Shown here one piece after another: positions 10,266 to 20,510 of a stretch of DNA of 64,000 nucleotides. The position numbers and the translations under genes are program-made. Position 1 is the first letter of the stretch. Every line of letters begins with the position of its first letter. The stretch lies in contig CM057349.1 in the NCBI GenBank assembly GCA_030015575.1, positions 256,613,077 through 256,677,076 on the forward strand. The letters run 5' to 3'. Origin of the DNA: Agapanthus africanus. Taxonomy: Eukaryota; Streptophyta; Magnoliopsida; Asparagales; Amaryllidaceae. The notes below the pieces were generated by a model. The model was not told the DNA's origin. It was given only the letters and a program-made list of their open reading frames with translations, and made no database searches.

Positions 10266-13028
10266 TGTCACGACCCGCAGGGTACAGACGTGACTGGCAC
10301 TTAAGTTTACGAAACGTCTCAAGACGTCCATAAAATAAGTAAGCCAAAGCCCAGAAACCAAAACCAAAAAGCAAAAGAGTGAAGGAAAAACCAATCAATT
10401 GAAAGCGAGTTTATCAAATAAGTCATATCAACCCTTTTTAAAAACAATATCAATTTTTCCGAAAATTTCGGCAGAGTCTCCTTTGTAAATACTGGCCCCC
10501 AAAATAGGTACAACAAGAATATATATAAATCCAACAAATAAGGCATCCCCAAGCGGGAGCTAGCTCTTCGCCACAAGGCGGTCACAAATCCCACGCAATA
10601 TAAAACAACAACATGCAAAATAATCATAAAGAAGCATGAGAAAAACAGCATGTCGACTCAAGTGAGCTCGACCCCAAAATACAGCATAAAAAGTCCACAA
10701 ATCTCACAGTCTCATCTCTAGGTCAATATACAACAATACTGGTAGGTACAGTAGATGGAGTACACTAGATACAAGAATATACAAGGTGGAGTACGCAATA
10801 TAAAACAACAACATGCAATTTACATATTTTAAAAATATAATAAGCTTAGAAATTTTGCGGCTTTCCCCCGAAATCCAGAATATCACAAAATCTCAAGAAA
10901 TCCTCATAAATGCATATGCCAATGATAATGAATGCATATGGTGTCAATAATCAAGTTGCGATGTATGATTGATAGACTAGGCATGAACAAATAACATGAT
11001 GAGGTGCATGCACATGATTAGCAATCTTATGATTTCATTTTAATGAATTAAAGGCAATAGCACAGGTTTAAGCATCAATTATAGTAAAAGGTTTCAAATT
11101 ATAGGTTATCTAGTGTGGTGGCATGGAAATTACCAGGGCGTGTGTGTAAGCATGAATAGTGCTCGTGCTGCATATAAAAACCCTGGCAATGGTGCAGGTG
11201 TCCTATAGAATGGGTTCGCATATGTAGGTCAAATAAGGTATGGATGTAGTTACTAATATCACTAAAATCTTAACTACTTAAACTATCGGGAGACTTGCGC
11301 CATCCAAACGATAGTCCCCCGTAGATGTTAAATCTACTCACCGGAATCCCTAGCTAGCCACGTCCAATCACCGCTTTCCCCTTTCGTGCCGCGTCTGACG
11401 TCTCCGCGACCGAACCTGGAATTTACATCAATACCAAACATAGGTTACATATCAAGAACGACGCAAATCCCAAACGAAAATACTAACGTTCACAAGCTAG
11501 GTACAACGTGCGCAAGGTGCGCGGAACACACGCGAAAATCGCAAAAACTAACTAAAATCGTCGATTTGGTCGCCCGGCAAAGCTAAAACCCGATCACTCA
11601 AAAAAATCCGCACTCACACATCCTAAATGTCATAGGATATGCCAAAAATATCATCAAGATATCGCAAATAATTCATCACAATATTTTTATAAAAACCTAG
11701 TAAGCCAGAAATTTGCAATTTGGTGTAAACATCGAAAATTTGCGATAAAGTTAACACAATCCAACACAAACATCCAAACTAACCCACTAGATAGCCATTA
11801 CACTAATTTTAAACCATTTACAAAGCATCAACCCATAATTCCAACACAACAATCATGCTTCAATCTATTTCCATACACAAACCCCTTTCTTGATTTTTGT
11901 AATTAGCAATAACAATGAAAATTTCACACAAGATTAACTTAGATTAGCATAATATGAAACCACTTAAGCAAAGTAACCTCATAGATTAGGTTAGCAAAAC
12001 AACTAGATAACAAAATAGATTTAATTAACCTACTAAAGATTTCTAAAACCCTAGTTTAATTTCAAACCATGAACTAGAAAAAAAACTAGATTAGGATTTA
12101 GCTATAATTTTAACATTAACACAACATGCAAGTTATAGTTAGCACTCTTTAACTACAAATTAACCTTAGATTAGAAATTATACCTCACACTAGAGATCTA
12201 GCAAGAAGAATTTGCCTCCAATGATGGCTTCATAGCACCATGATCCAAGCAAGAGAGGCTAAGGAGAATGGGATAAAGGATGGGGGTTAATTTGTGAGGT
12301 TTAAATTGGAATTTTGGAGCAAACTTGATGAATTTTTGAAGGAAATGAAAAGAAAAATGATGAAGGGGGAGGGCTGCTGAAATTCGGCCAGAAGAGGGAA
12401 GGGGAATGGTGTGGGTGGTGATGGAAAAGTCATGGTCAACCCATACCAATCAACTAAAGACCCATACCCAATTAAAAATTCAAAACCCTTTTAAAAATAC
12501 CTCATTTCCACACATACAAAAAAAGTCAAAGGAGGAAAGGAAATATTTCCTTGTGCTGCTGAAGTGGGCCGGCCTAGGGGTGAGGGAAGAGTGAATGGGG
12601 TTTTACAAAAAAAATTTTATGCAAAAAGACCCCCTACAAGTCCAAAATTGCAAGTTTTAGCTTAAATTCAATAAATTTCGTTTTCCATAATAAAAATTAG
12701 TTAAAACTTAAAATAAAATACTAAAAATTTATGTTACAACTAGATTTTAAAGCTTAAATTTAGCCCATTTAAATTTGTATTTATCGCTAATTTAATGTAT
12801 TTTCTTAGCGGCTTAAAATAATATTAAAAAATTGAAAAATAGGGAAATTTTTTTAAATGACCAAAAATTAATAACTAACTCATTAGCTACTAAAAACTAG
12901 CAATTACCTATCCAAATTAGGTATAATTAGTCCTAAACTGCAGAATAACAAAAAGGCGGTTTACGGAAAAATACCGAATTTTCACCGATTTTCAGGAAAA
13001 CACCAAAACGACTTTTCAAGGCGCTACA
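10266..13028 (-). repeat. 5' LTR of the chromodomain element (internally deleted)
   Basis: About 2.76 kb, against 3.47 kb for the other LTR. Compared with the left copy it lacks about 716 bp (equivalent to 2341-3056) and has a short filler at the junction (about 10789-10818). It also lacks about 14 bp near 12748. Elsewhere the two copies differ by roughly 1% by eye. On the minus strand an AT-rich tatatata block near 10518-10532 could serve as a TATA box, but this is tentative. Confidence 0.92.
10789..10818. other. Deletion junction with copied filler DNA in the right LTR
   Basis: Where the left LTR has 716 bp, this LTR has about 28 bp. Bases 10793-10818 are identical to 10593-10618, exactly 200 bp away in the same LTR. 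The final gcaa of the filler is also the start of the resumed LTR sequence, so microhomology is present at the join. Confidence 0.85.
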
Positions 13029-13272
13029 AAGCGCTAGCGCCCGAGCGCCCACGTGCTGACACGTGGAGCGCTAGCGCTCGAGCGCCCACGTGTTGACACA
13101 TGATGCACTAGCGCCCAAAGCGCTAGCGCCCGAGTGCCCACGTGCTGACACGTGGAGCGCTAGCGCTTAGTGCGCTAGCGCTCTTGCGCTCAGAGTGCTA
13201 GCGCCCAAAGCGCTAGCGCCCGAGCGCCCACGTGCTGACACGTGGTGCACTAGCGCTCAAGCGCTGGCGCTG
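13029..13272. repeat. GC-rich minisatellite with paired G-boxes, right part
   Basis: Continues the array of 1635-1817 on the far side of the inserted element, with four more paired CACGTG sites, one of them decayed to acacatga. The spacer words gcgctagcgc and gcgcccgagcgc recur throughout. Confidence 0.85.
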
Positions 13273-13314
13273 GCCCCACGCATCCTTTGGATGCCTTTCC
13301 CCCTTTATATATAT

Positions 13315-13366
13315 ATACATACATATATATATATATATATATTTACACACACACACACACACACAC

Positions 13367-13404
<38 letters not shown>

Positions 13405-13429
13405 GTATACATATATACACACACACATA
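13315..13429. repeat. TA/CA microsatellite block
   Basis: Long (TA)n runs interleaved with (CA)n runs. The Tyr-Ile repeat frames across it on both strands are artefacts. Confidence 0.9.
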
Positions 13430-13446
13430 CTCCACGACACTGTCCT

Positions 13447-13539
13447 CCGTTAGAAAAAATTTCTAACGGGGTGCTGCCCCGCACCCCGTAAGGGGGCTGC
13501 TAGCCCTCTTGACCCCCAGCCCGCTATCCGGGTAGCGGG
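13447..13539 (+). other. Cluster of three hairpins in the Retand-like leader
   Basis: Hairpin 1 pairs 13447-13456 (ccgttagaaa) with 13460-13469 (tttctaacgg), a perfect 10-bp stem with a 3-base loop. Hairpin 2 pairs 13466-13474 (acggggtgc) with 13481-13489 (gcaccccgt), a perfect 9-bp stem. The two share 13466-13469, so they cannot both form fully. Hairpin 3 pairs 13520-13526 (cccgcta) with 13533-13539 (tagcggg). A role in leader RNA folding or packaging is inference. Confidence 0.75.
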
Positions 13540-13830
13540 ACCCCCGTAAAAACTCTGTGTGGCTCCCGATATATCCAAGTCCCTTCCAAAACAAAACACA
13601 CGTACACTGCATATTGAGTTCGCATGACCAGTTTAACCCGTCAATCGGAGGTTCCCTCGCTCCAAAGGAGAGGGGTAATTAACGACAGCTTAGTCCGCGG
13701 CTGCCAGAGATTCGGATCCCCACAATCATTAAACCCCGGCCTACCCTAGGCATGGGGAATCTATAGTACGCCTGACAAGCGCGCGCGTATTCCCATCTCA
13801 ATAGGGTGACGAAAAACACCCTACAGATTC

Positions 13831-13848
13831 TGGCACGCCCAGTGGGAC
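13831..13848 (+). other. Primer-binding-type site of the Retand-like element
   Basis: TGGCACGCCCAGTGGGAC lies five bases after the LTR end and begins with the TGG that pairs with a tRNA CCA end. I cannot match it with confidence to a particular plant tRNA. Confidence 0.65.
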
Positions 13849-13967
13849 TAGTCTCTCCTCCTATATTTCGGGTTAAACGTTCATGCGAACTCAATCAATA
13901 TACATATCTATATTAATACTAAAATAATGCTCTTTCATGCAGGTTTTCAAGCAATCTCCTTTCAACA

Positions 13968-15530
13968 ATGTCTCCAAAGTTGAACTCAGCTCCTATCTTC
14001 TACACGATGAAGATGAACTCCAGGACGGTCCTTCCGGCCAGTCTCGGGCGACAATGGGAGGAGCCGCCGCTACCTTTTGGCTCTATTCTATTCGTGTCAG
14101 TTAACGCCATCCCAGCTCCTCAAGCCCGGGTGACAGACAAACCGGTCTCGAAAGGAAAGAGACCAAAGGTGGTGATCTCGAGGGCGCCCCAACCCAAACG
14201 CAAGTCGGTGTCTGAACGACTTTCCTTGGCCCCAACTGGGGGCAAGGCCATCAACACCAACAAAGCTACAACGCATCTTGAGCAATCTCCAGCGGCGCCT
14301 CTGACAACTGCTCGATTGGGTGTCTTCTCAAGCCTCCCCATCACTCAGCCTATGGCGGCTTCCCGAAGAGCAGAAGCCTGCCAAGCGCTTAAGGCAGAAA
14401 AGCTGAGGCAGAACCGGCTCAGATACAGAGCCAATAAAAGGGCTAGGGCTCTGTCCATGTTAAAATTTATGAATTTCCAAAGCCCGGACCGCTCTGCGAA
14501 ATCAGCTGCCAAAGATAAAGAGATGGCTGGATATGTGGTCCACACTGTCTATATAGTGGGCACGCGCAGCAAGAGCAAGGACGGGGCTACCACATCTCGA
14601 ATCTAATCTGGCTTGAATGTGGCTGCCGCTTCCCAAGAATAGCCGCCTCCGCTGGGCGATGAAAACCTTCTCTATGAGGATGATATGAGGAAAGGCCCTT
14701 TGGTTCATGAGGAGTCGGGCTCGGGAAGCGAAGATGAGCCAACTTTCCATCCTAAGACCGCAGAGCAGCAACTTCTCCAAGAGCTCCGAAAACAGCTCAG
14801 AAGCAAAGACAAGGAGATGGCCAAGCTCTACTCAAAGATCGACGACTTGATAAATGTCGTCTTACGGCTTACGGCCTAACTTGCCTCTCAGCCGCCCAAT
14901 AAAGCGCAGGTCTCTGCTCGTGAACCGGGAAATGGTGCCCCAAAGCTGCCGACGCCTATTCCCTCAAATCCAAAAGTGGGCAAACCGCATGAAAATCAGT
15001 CGCATCCTATCTCGGGAAATGTCTTGGCTACCGATGACAGTAGCCCGCTAACTCAAGATCAAATCATGGATTTGGTTGCCTGCAAAGTTAAAACATTGGT
15101 GGCTGAAGCCGAAGCGCAAAAAGATATCAGCAGTAGTGGGAGACCATATCCTGCTCAGTATGATCTGGTAGAATTTCCTAGCGGCTATGTCATCCCCAAA
15201 TTCAGAAGATTAGATGGGACGGGAAATGCGAATCAGCACATCGCCCACTTCAAAGCCTCATGCGGGAATACTGGGGGCAACGATGCGCTTCTCCTCCGCC
15301 AGTTCGTTAATAGCTTGACCGATGTTGCTTTCGACTGGTACGCGAGCATAACGGATGGCTCCGTTACTACTTTTGTCCAAATGGAATCTTTGTTTTGACA
15401 AAGGTTCATGAGCATCAGCGATAAGATCATCATTGCCGAGCTCGTAAGGACCAACCCCAAGAACAACGAAAGCAGCACAGATTTTATAACCCGATGGCGC
15501 AATCTCTCCGTCAAATGCGAACCGCCGATA
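13968..15530 (+). pseudogene. gag of the Retand-like element, first segment
   Basis: A single reading frame runs from the ATG at 13968 (MSPKLNSAPIF) to the insertion point at 15530, with no frameshift but with four in-frame stops: TAA at 14604-14606, TAG at 14640-14642, TAA at 14877-14879 and TGA at 15396-15398. The N-terminal part is basic and low in complexity. A charged segment follows (QELRKQLRSKDKEMAKLY), probably a coiled coil. The conserved Gag core begins near 15140 and carries IPKFRRLDGTGNANQHIAHF, FVNSLTDVAFDWY and FITRWRNLSVKCE, typical of Tat-clade Gag. The solo LTR at 15531 interrupts it after the Ile codon of CEPPI; the same protein resumes at 17734. Confidence 0.87.
15526..15530. 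other. Target-site duplication cgata, left copy (solo LTR)
   Basis: The five bases before the solo LTR match 17729-17733 exactly. Confidence 0.92.
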
Positions 15531-17728
15531 TGTAAGGTTGCTAGGCACACGCATAAGGGTCTACGAGGCATCAACCATGCCCGATTAAAAATTTAGCCTT
15601 GCCGAACAACCCAAAGCCGGATCTTTAAACTAGAGTTTATGCGAAAACAAGCATGTTAAACACTTTAACACTAAGTGAGAGGGATTACAACCTTTGTAGA
15701 TCCGGTCCTTCACTTCTTAAGCTCCGTGTTGAGGTCCCTTCGCTGCGATCATCGTGTTTCGGACTCTCAAGAGGCTTCGCGAAGAGAAAGATGCAAGCTT
15801 GCTTCCGATCTTCGATAACAAAGATGATCTACCTTGAAGTTTCATTAACACAAGCTAACACTAACTAAATGAAGTGAACACCCTCATCTAAATGGCAAGG
15901 GTAGATGAGGATGATGAAGTAGGATTTTTGCTCTCATTTATTGTCTTTTTCTCACACTCATTCATCACTTGGAAAAAAGCTAGAAAGCTTTTTCTATGAA
16001 TGAAAGAAGAAGGAAGAAGAAGATGAATAATCATTGTTTTTCTTTTGTGATGAATAATAATGGTTAAACCTTTTGTGATGAATAATGAAAGGATAATGAT
16101 GAATAATGCAACCATGGTTGCTAAACCTTTGTAGAGAATTAACCAAGGGTGAAGGGTTTGGGTTAGGTTAAAAATGAGTCACTTGTAAATATCTTTTTCA
16201 TGACAAAAGAAAAACCTTCTAGAAACTTCTAGAAAGCATTAACCCAAATCAAACCCTAATCTTGTTTAATCTCTACTAAACATGTTGCTTTAGTAATCAT
16301 ATCATGTTACAATATTATATATCACATATATAATATTTATTGTAACAAAATAAAATAATACAATTAACATATATCGCATATATATCAATGTATTACCCGA
16401 GTGAGAAAAAGAATCTTTTAGTGAGCTAATATTAGTTAATGTAATTTAATATATCATATATATTATTATACATTAAATTATCGAATCAACACTTGATCCG
16501 ACAATCCGGCTATATCGCATATAACCGACTAATATTTATCCGTACCGATTCATCGAATCAACACTTGATCCGATGACCCGGCTGATATCAAATATCATGA
16601 GAATAGAATACGGTATCTCATATCACATTATCCTCGGTCCCGCACATATCACATATGTGCTCCTACTCCGTTTTGCCTGAGTCAAGAAACCTCTGTGTAG
16701 GACTCTAAAGAATCGTCAATACGCCGGCAGCAGGTGATGATCATATCAGACACCCACAAGCTGCAAGCGGTCAGCTAAACGTAACAGCCACCCAGGTATT
16801 GAGCGCTCAGAAGATCAACAAGCAAGCATGTACATTCTCCTATTAATCCAATCAGTAACACTCCCGTACAGTCCGGTCTCGTCGTCTGATATGTCGCATA
16901 TCTCGCCTAGGGGTGGTAAACGTCAGACCCCAGTAGCTTGATAAGTCGTGTCGATATGAGGTCTATAACAGTTCGAGAAACTACTGATAACACTTACCAG
17001 TAAATCTCAGCAACCCTGGCCAGGGATTTCCAGTTATAGCCAATCAAAGACAGCACAACATCAACTCCCTATACCGGGAGAGACGAATCCCCTCCTATTG
17101 CTCATTGCGTCCATATGATTCGGGACTGTGCCCAAAAACCACCTTTTTGCACACCCTCTTGGAAGTGGTATGATGGAAATCAAAGCACAGTGGGAATCAC
17201 ACAAGACTCTATGACGATCTCGGGTCAACAGACTACTCTGTACCAGTGTCACCGGAGAACTGCCATCTGACGTGAGGTATAATACCATCTGGGAGTTCTC
17301 GGTGAGTCCGTCCAGTGTACCCAGTCTCCACTGAGCACCCGTACACCATCCTTGATGTCAAACACCGATGGATATGGGATCATCCATCACCCATCATATG
17401 GGTCAAGATGCGTATACGCTAGTCTACTCTGGTGTATCAATGCCCTGTCTCGATACACCCTCGACAAGGAACAGTTATAGGATGTACTCGTCGACTACCG
17501 TGGCCCCACTAGTATGATCTCATCATAGTCCCAGTAGTCGAGCATATATCCTAAGGGCTTTATCAACATGTAACATAGAGACAATCAGAGTACATGTTAG
17601 GATAAAGTACAACCAGATAGCATACTATCATGTTGAGCAAGAAAGTCCTCCCTACATATGTCCAAGCATCCAATACAATATACATCGTATGTACAGTAAT
17701 GGCCTCTAGGGCATACATATAACTAACA
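15531..17728 (-). mobile_element. Solo LTR of a copia element, minus strand
   Basis: 2198 bp with TG..CA ends on both strands and a perfect 5-bp target duplication. On the minus strand it starts TGTTAGTTATATGTATGCCC, identical to the start of the copia A LTRs, and is related over its length to copia A and copia B LTRs (roughly 80% to A near the start, by eye). No internal region or second LTR accompanies it, so it is the product of LTR-LTR recombination. Gag of the container reads on across it in frame once the insert and one TSD copy are removed. Confidence 0.93.
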
Positions 17729-17733
17729 CGATA

Positions 17734-18277
17734 GAGCAAGACCAATCTGTCAGTCTCCTCGTCGGAAATCTCAACAATTGGATGGCCCTATTTCTATGCA
17801 CCGTGGGTCCCAAAACATTCCAAGAGCTGACCAGGAAGGTTCAGATGCTGGAGCGCTCAAAGCAGGAGTCCTCCTATGACTCCCAAAATAACAATAGGTC
17901 CGGGAGAAACCGAAAGGACGAAAATCGTAAAGGCGGAAATTCCGACGATACTGAATCTTTCAATGCCTCGGCTAACCGAAATAAGCAAGGGTCGAGCGGG
18001 CCTAATGCCAACCAGCTTCGGAAGCTAATTTTCGGAGAGGGAGGAGAATCTTCACTAAAAGAGAAGCTAGACAAGGTCTATTCCTTCATAAGGGACAAAA
18101 TCCGTAAAATATTCAAAGACGCCCTGAGAAACGGTCTACAACTGTCAGAGTCAAAAAGACCGCAGGAAGCGAATAGGACCGACGACCCTAAATATTGCCC
18201 CTATCACAGAGTGATAGGTCATGCCATTGAGGACTGCTTCGTCTTCAAAGATTGGGTCGAAAAGCAATACAAGGTAG
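17734..18277 (+). pseudogene. gag of the Retand-like element, second segment
   Basis: Continues the Gag frame directly from 15530 (EQDQSVSLLVGNLNNWMALF). The insert plus one target duplication is 2203 bp, which explains the frame shift in window coordinates. It includes a Ser/Asn/Arg-rich basic stretch and the zinc-knuckle-like motif CPYHRVIGHAIEDC followed by FVFKDWVEKQYK, the usual C-terminal Gag signature of Tat/Retand-type elements. It has no stops and ends at the copia A insertion point. Confidence 0.88.
18273..18277. other. Target-site duplication ggtag, left copy (copia A)
   Basis: Matches 28681-28685 exactly on the other side of copia A. Confidence 0.93.
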
Positions 18278-20497
18278 TGTTAGTTATATGTATGCCCTAG
18301 AGGCCATTACTGTACATTGGATGTATATTGTAGTGGATGCTGGGACATATATAGGTAGGACTTTCTTGCTCGACATGATAGTACGCTATCTGGTTGCACT
18401 TTATCTTAACATGTATACTTTCTGTCTCTCTGATTACATGTTGATGAAGCCCATAGGATGTGTACTCGACTTCCAGGACTATGATGTAGATCATACTAGT
18501 GGGGCCTGGGTAGTCCATGAGTACATCCTTGAAATTGTTCCTAGTCGAGGGAATATCGAGACGGGGCATCGATATTCCAGAGTAGACTAGCGCATATCTT
18601 CTCGACCCATGCGATGGGCGATGGATGATCCCATATCCATTGGTGTTTGACATCGAAGATGGTATGCGGGTGCTCAGTGGAGACTGGGTACACTGAACGG
18701 ACTCGCCGAGAACTCCCAGATGGTATTATACCTCACGTCAGATGGCAGTTCTCTGGTGACACTGGTACAGCTTAGTCTGTTGACCCGAGATCGTCATAGA
18801 GTCTTGTGTGTCTCCCACTGTGCTTTGATTTCCACCCTACCACGGCTCTACTGAGTCATGCAAACAGGTGGTTTTTGGGTACAGTCCCGATTCACATGGA
18901 GGCAATGAGCGATAGGAGGGGATTCGTCTCTCCCTGTATTGGGGGTTGATGTTGTGCTATGCTCGACTGGCCATAACAGGAAATCCCTGGCCAGGGTTGC
19001 AGTGATATACTGGTAAGAGTTATCAGTAGTTTCACGAATGTTATGGACCCTACGTCGGCATGACTTATCAAGCTATTGGGGTGTGACGTTTACCACCCCT
19101 AGGCGAGATATGCGACATATCAGACGAACAGACCGGACCGTACGGTAAGTGTTACTGGTTGGATTCGCAGGAGTGTGAGCGGGCTTGCTCGTCGATCTTC
19201 TGATCGCTCAATACCCGGGTGGCCGTTACGTTTAGCAGACCGCTTGCGGCTTGTGGATGCTTGATATGATCATCATCTGCTGCCGGCGTATTGACGAGTC
19301 TTTAGAGTCCTACACAGAGGTTTCCTGGCTCAAGCAAAACGAAATAGGAGCGCATATGAGATATGTGCGGGACCGAGAATAATGCGTGTATGTGATACCG
19401 TATTTCATTCTCGCGATGAATGTGTCGAATGGTTATATGCGATATAACCTAGTTATCGAATCAAGGATTGATTCGATAAGCCGATACATATGATACTAGT
19501 CGGTTATATCCGATATGACCGGATCATTGAATCAAGTGTTGATTTAATGATTTAATGTATAATTATATATTTGATATATTGCTTTGCATTAACTAGTATT
19601 GGTTCACTTTAAATGGATTTTCTCACTTGAATTGTGCACATTGTATATGCGATATAGTTTTGTGCACATGTTTGTATCATGTTTGATGATACATGCTTAC
19701 TTGGTTAAGTGTAAAGAATCAAACCATGGTTTAAGTTAATGATTAGGGTTTTGATTACTTATTCATTTATCTTATTTATTTATATCCATTTTGGAAAATG
19801 AAAAAGATAAATGAATGGTTGCTTATTTTGTTTTTAGTTGAAGATTCTTGAAGCTTTGACTTAGTCTTCATTCTTGTCTTATACTTAACCCTAACCATTT
19901 AACTAACCCAAGTTAATTCTCTACACTTAACTATAGTTGAAGTCATGATAAGTATTGATTTAATTATCTCATTTTTAATTAACTTATCATATCTTTTTCT
20001 TCTTCTTCATCTTCTTCAACAATGAAGAAAGCTTGCTACTCCAATGGCAAGTCATGAAATCTAGTGAGAAATCCAAAACTAAAGTTTACCCACTTCCTAT
20101 TTCTTCATCCTCTACCTCTTGCCAAGTAGTATAGGGTGTTTCCTTCACAAGTTTTTCCGACTTGGTGAAGTTGGAGCTTGTTCTAGCGATGCCTCGACGT
20201 AGATCATCTTCGGCATCGAACCGACGATCAAGCCCGCCCATTCTTCGATGATGCCGACGCTAGAGCCCAAGACATGATTTGGAAAGCGAGGGGACTTCAT
20301 TGCGGAGCCGTGGAGGTGGTGGACCGGATCTACAAAGGTTGTATATCCGTTCCCTTAGTTAAAATGTTAACTAGTTTATGTTTTCGCCTAAATATCTAGT
20401 AAACGATCCGTAGTCGGGTTTGTAGGCACCCGTAAAATTTGATTTGTGCATGTTTGATCACTTGTGAGACTTCACTAGAGTGCCCAGGAACTCTACA
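18278..20497 (+). repeat. 5' LTR of copia A
   Basis: Starts TGTTAGTTATATG and ends gaactctaca. An open frame from the first bases of the LTR (MYALEAITVHWMY..., to 18590) is preserved in both LTRs and partly in the solo LTR, but has no known domain and may be chance. Confidence 0.94.
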
Positions 20498-20498
20498 G

Positions 20499-20510
20499 TG
20501 GTATCAGAGC
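20499..20510 (+). other. Primer-binding site of copia A (initiator tRNA-Met)
   Basis: TGGTATCAGAGC begins one base after the LTR end, the standard plant copia primer site. Confidence 0.94.

Larger units (their letters stand above)
1818..13028 (-). mobile_element. Chromodomain Ty3/gypsy element (Tekay/Del-like), minus strand
   Basis: Two direct LTRs (1818-5285 and 10266-13028) flank gag-pol read on the minus strand. On that strand the order is 5' LTR (right), primer site for initiator tRNA-Met, gag, protease, reverse transcriptase, RNase H, integrase, chromodomain, polypurine tract, 3' LTR (left). The flanks gagcg (1813-1817) and aagcg (13029-13033) differ at one base and are probably the 5-bp target duplication. 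Coding breaks are few: two in-frame stops around gag, one frameshift near 8230 and one in-frame stop at 7471-7473. It sits inside the minisatellite of the Retand-like 5' LTR. Confidence 0.93.
13029..13825 (+). repeat. 5' LTR of the Retand-like element, second part
   Basis: Resumes after the chromodomain element and ends ccctaca at 13825, directly before a primer-binding-type sequence. It contains the rest of the minisatellite, a TA/CA microsatellite, a group of strong inverted repeats and then unique sequence. All of it is downstream of the LTR TATA box, so it would be transcribed as leader RNA. Confidence 0.82.

Noticed and set aside
13195-13491. Open frames across the TA/CA microsatellite
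   Set aside because: They encode only Tyr-Ile and Thr-His runs from simple repeats.
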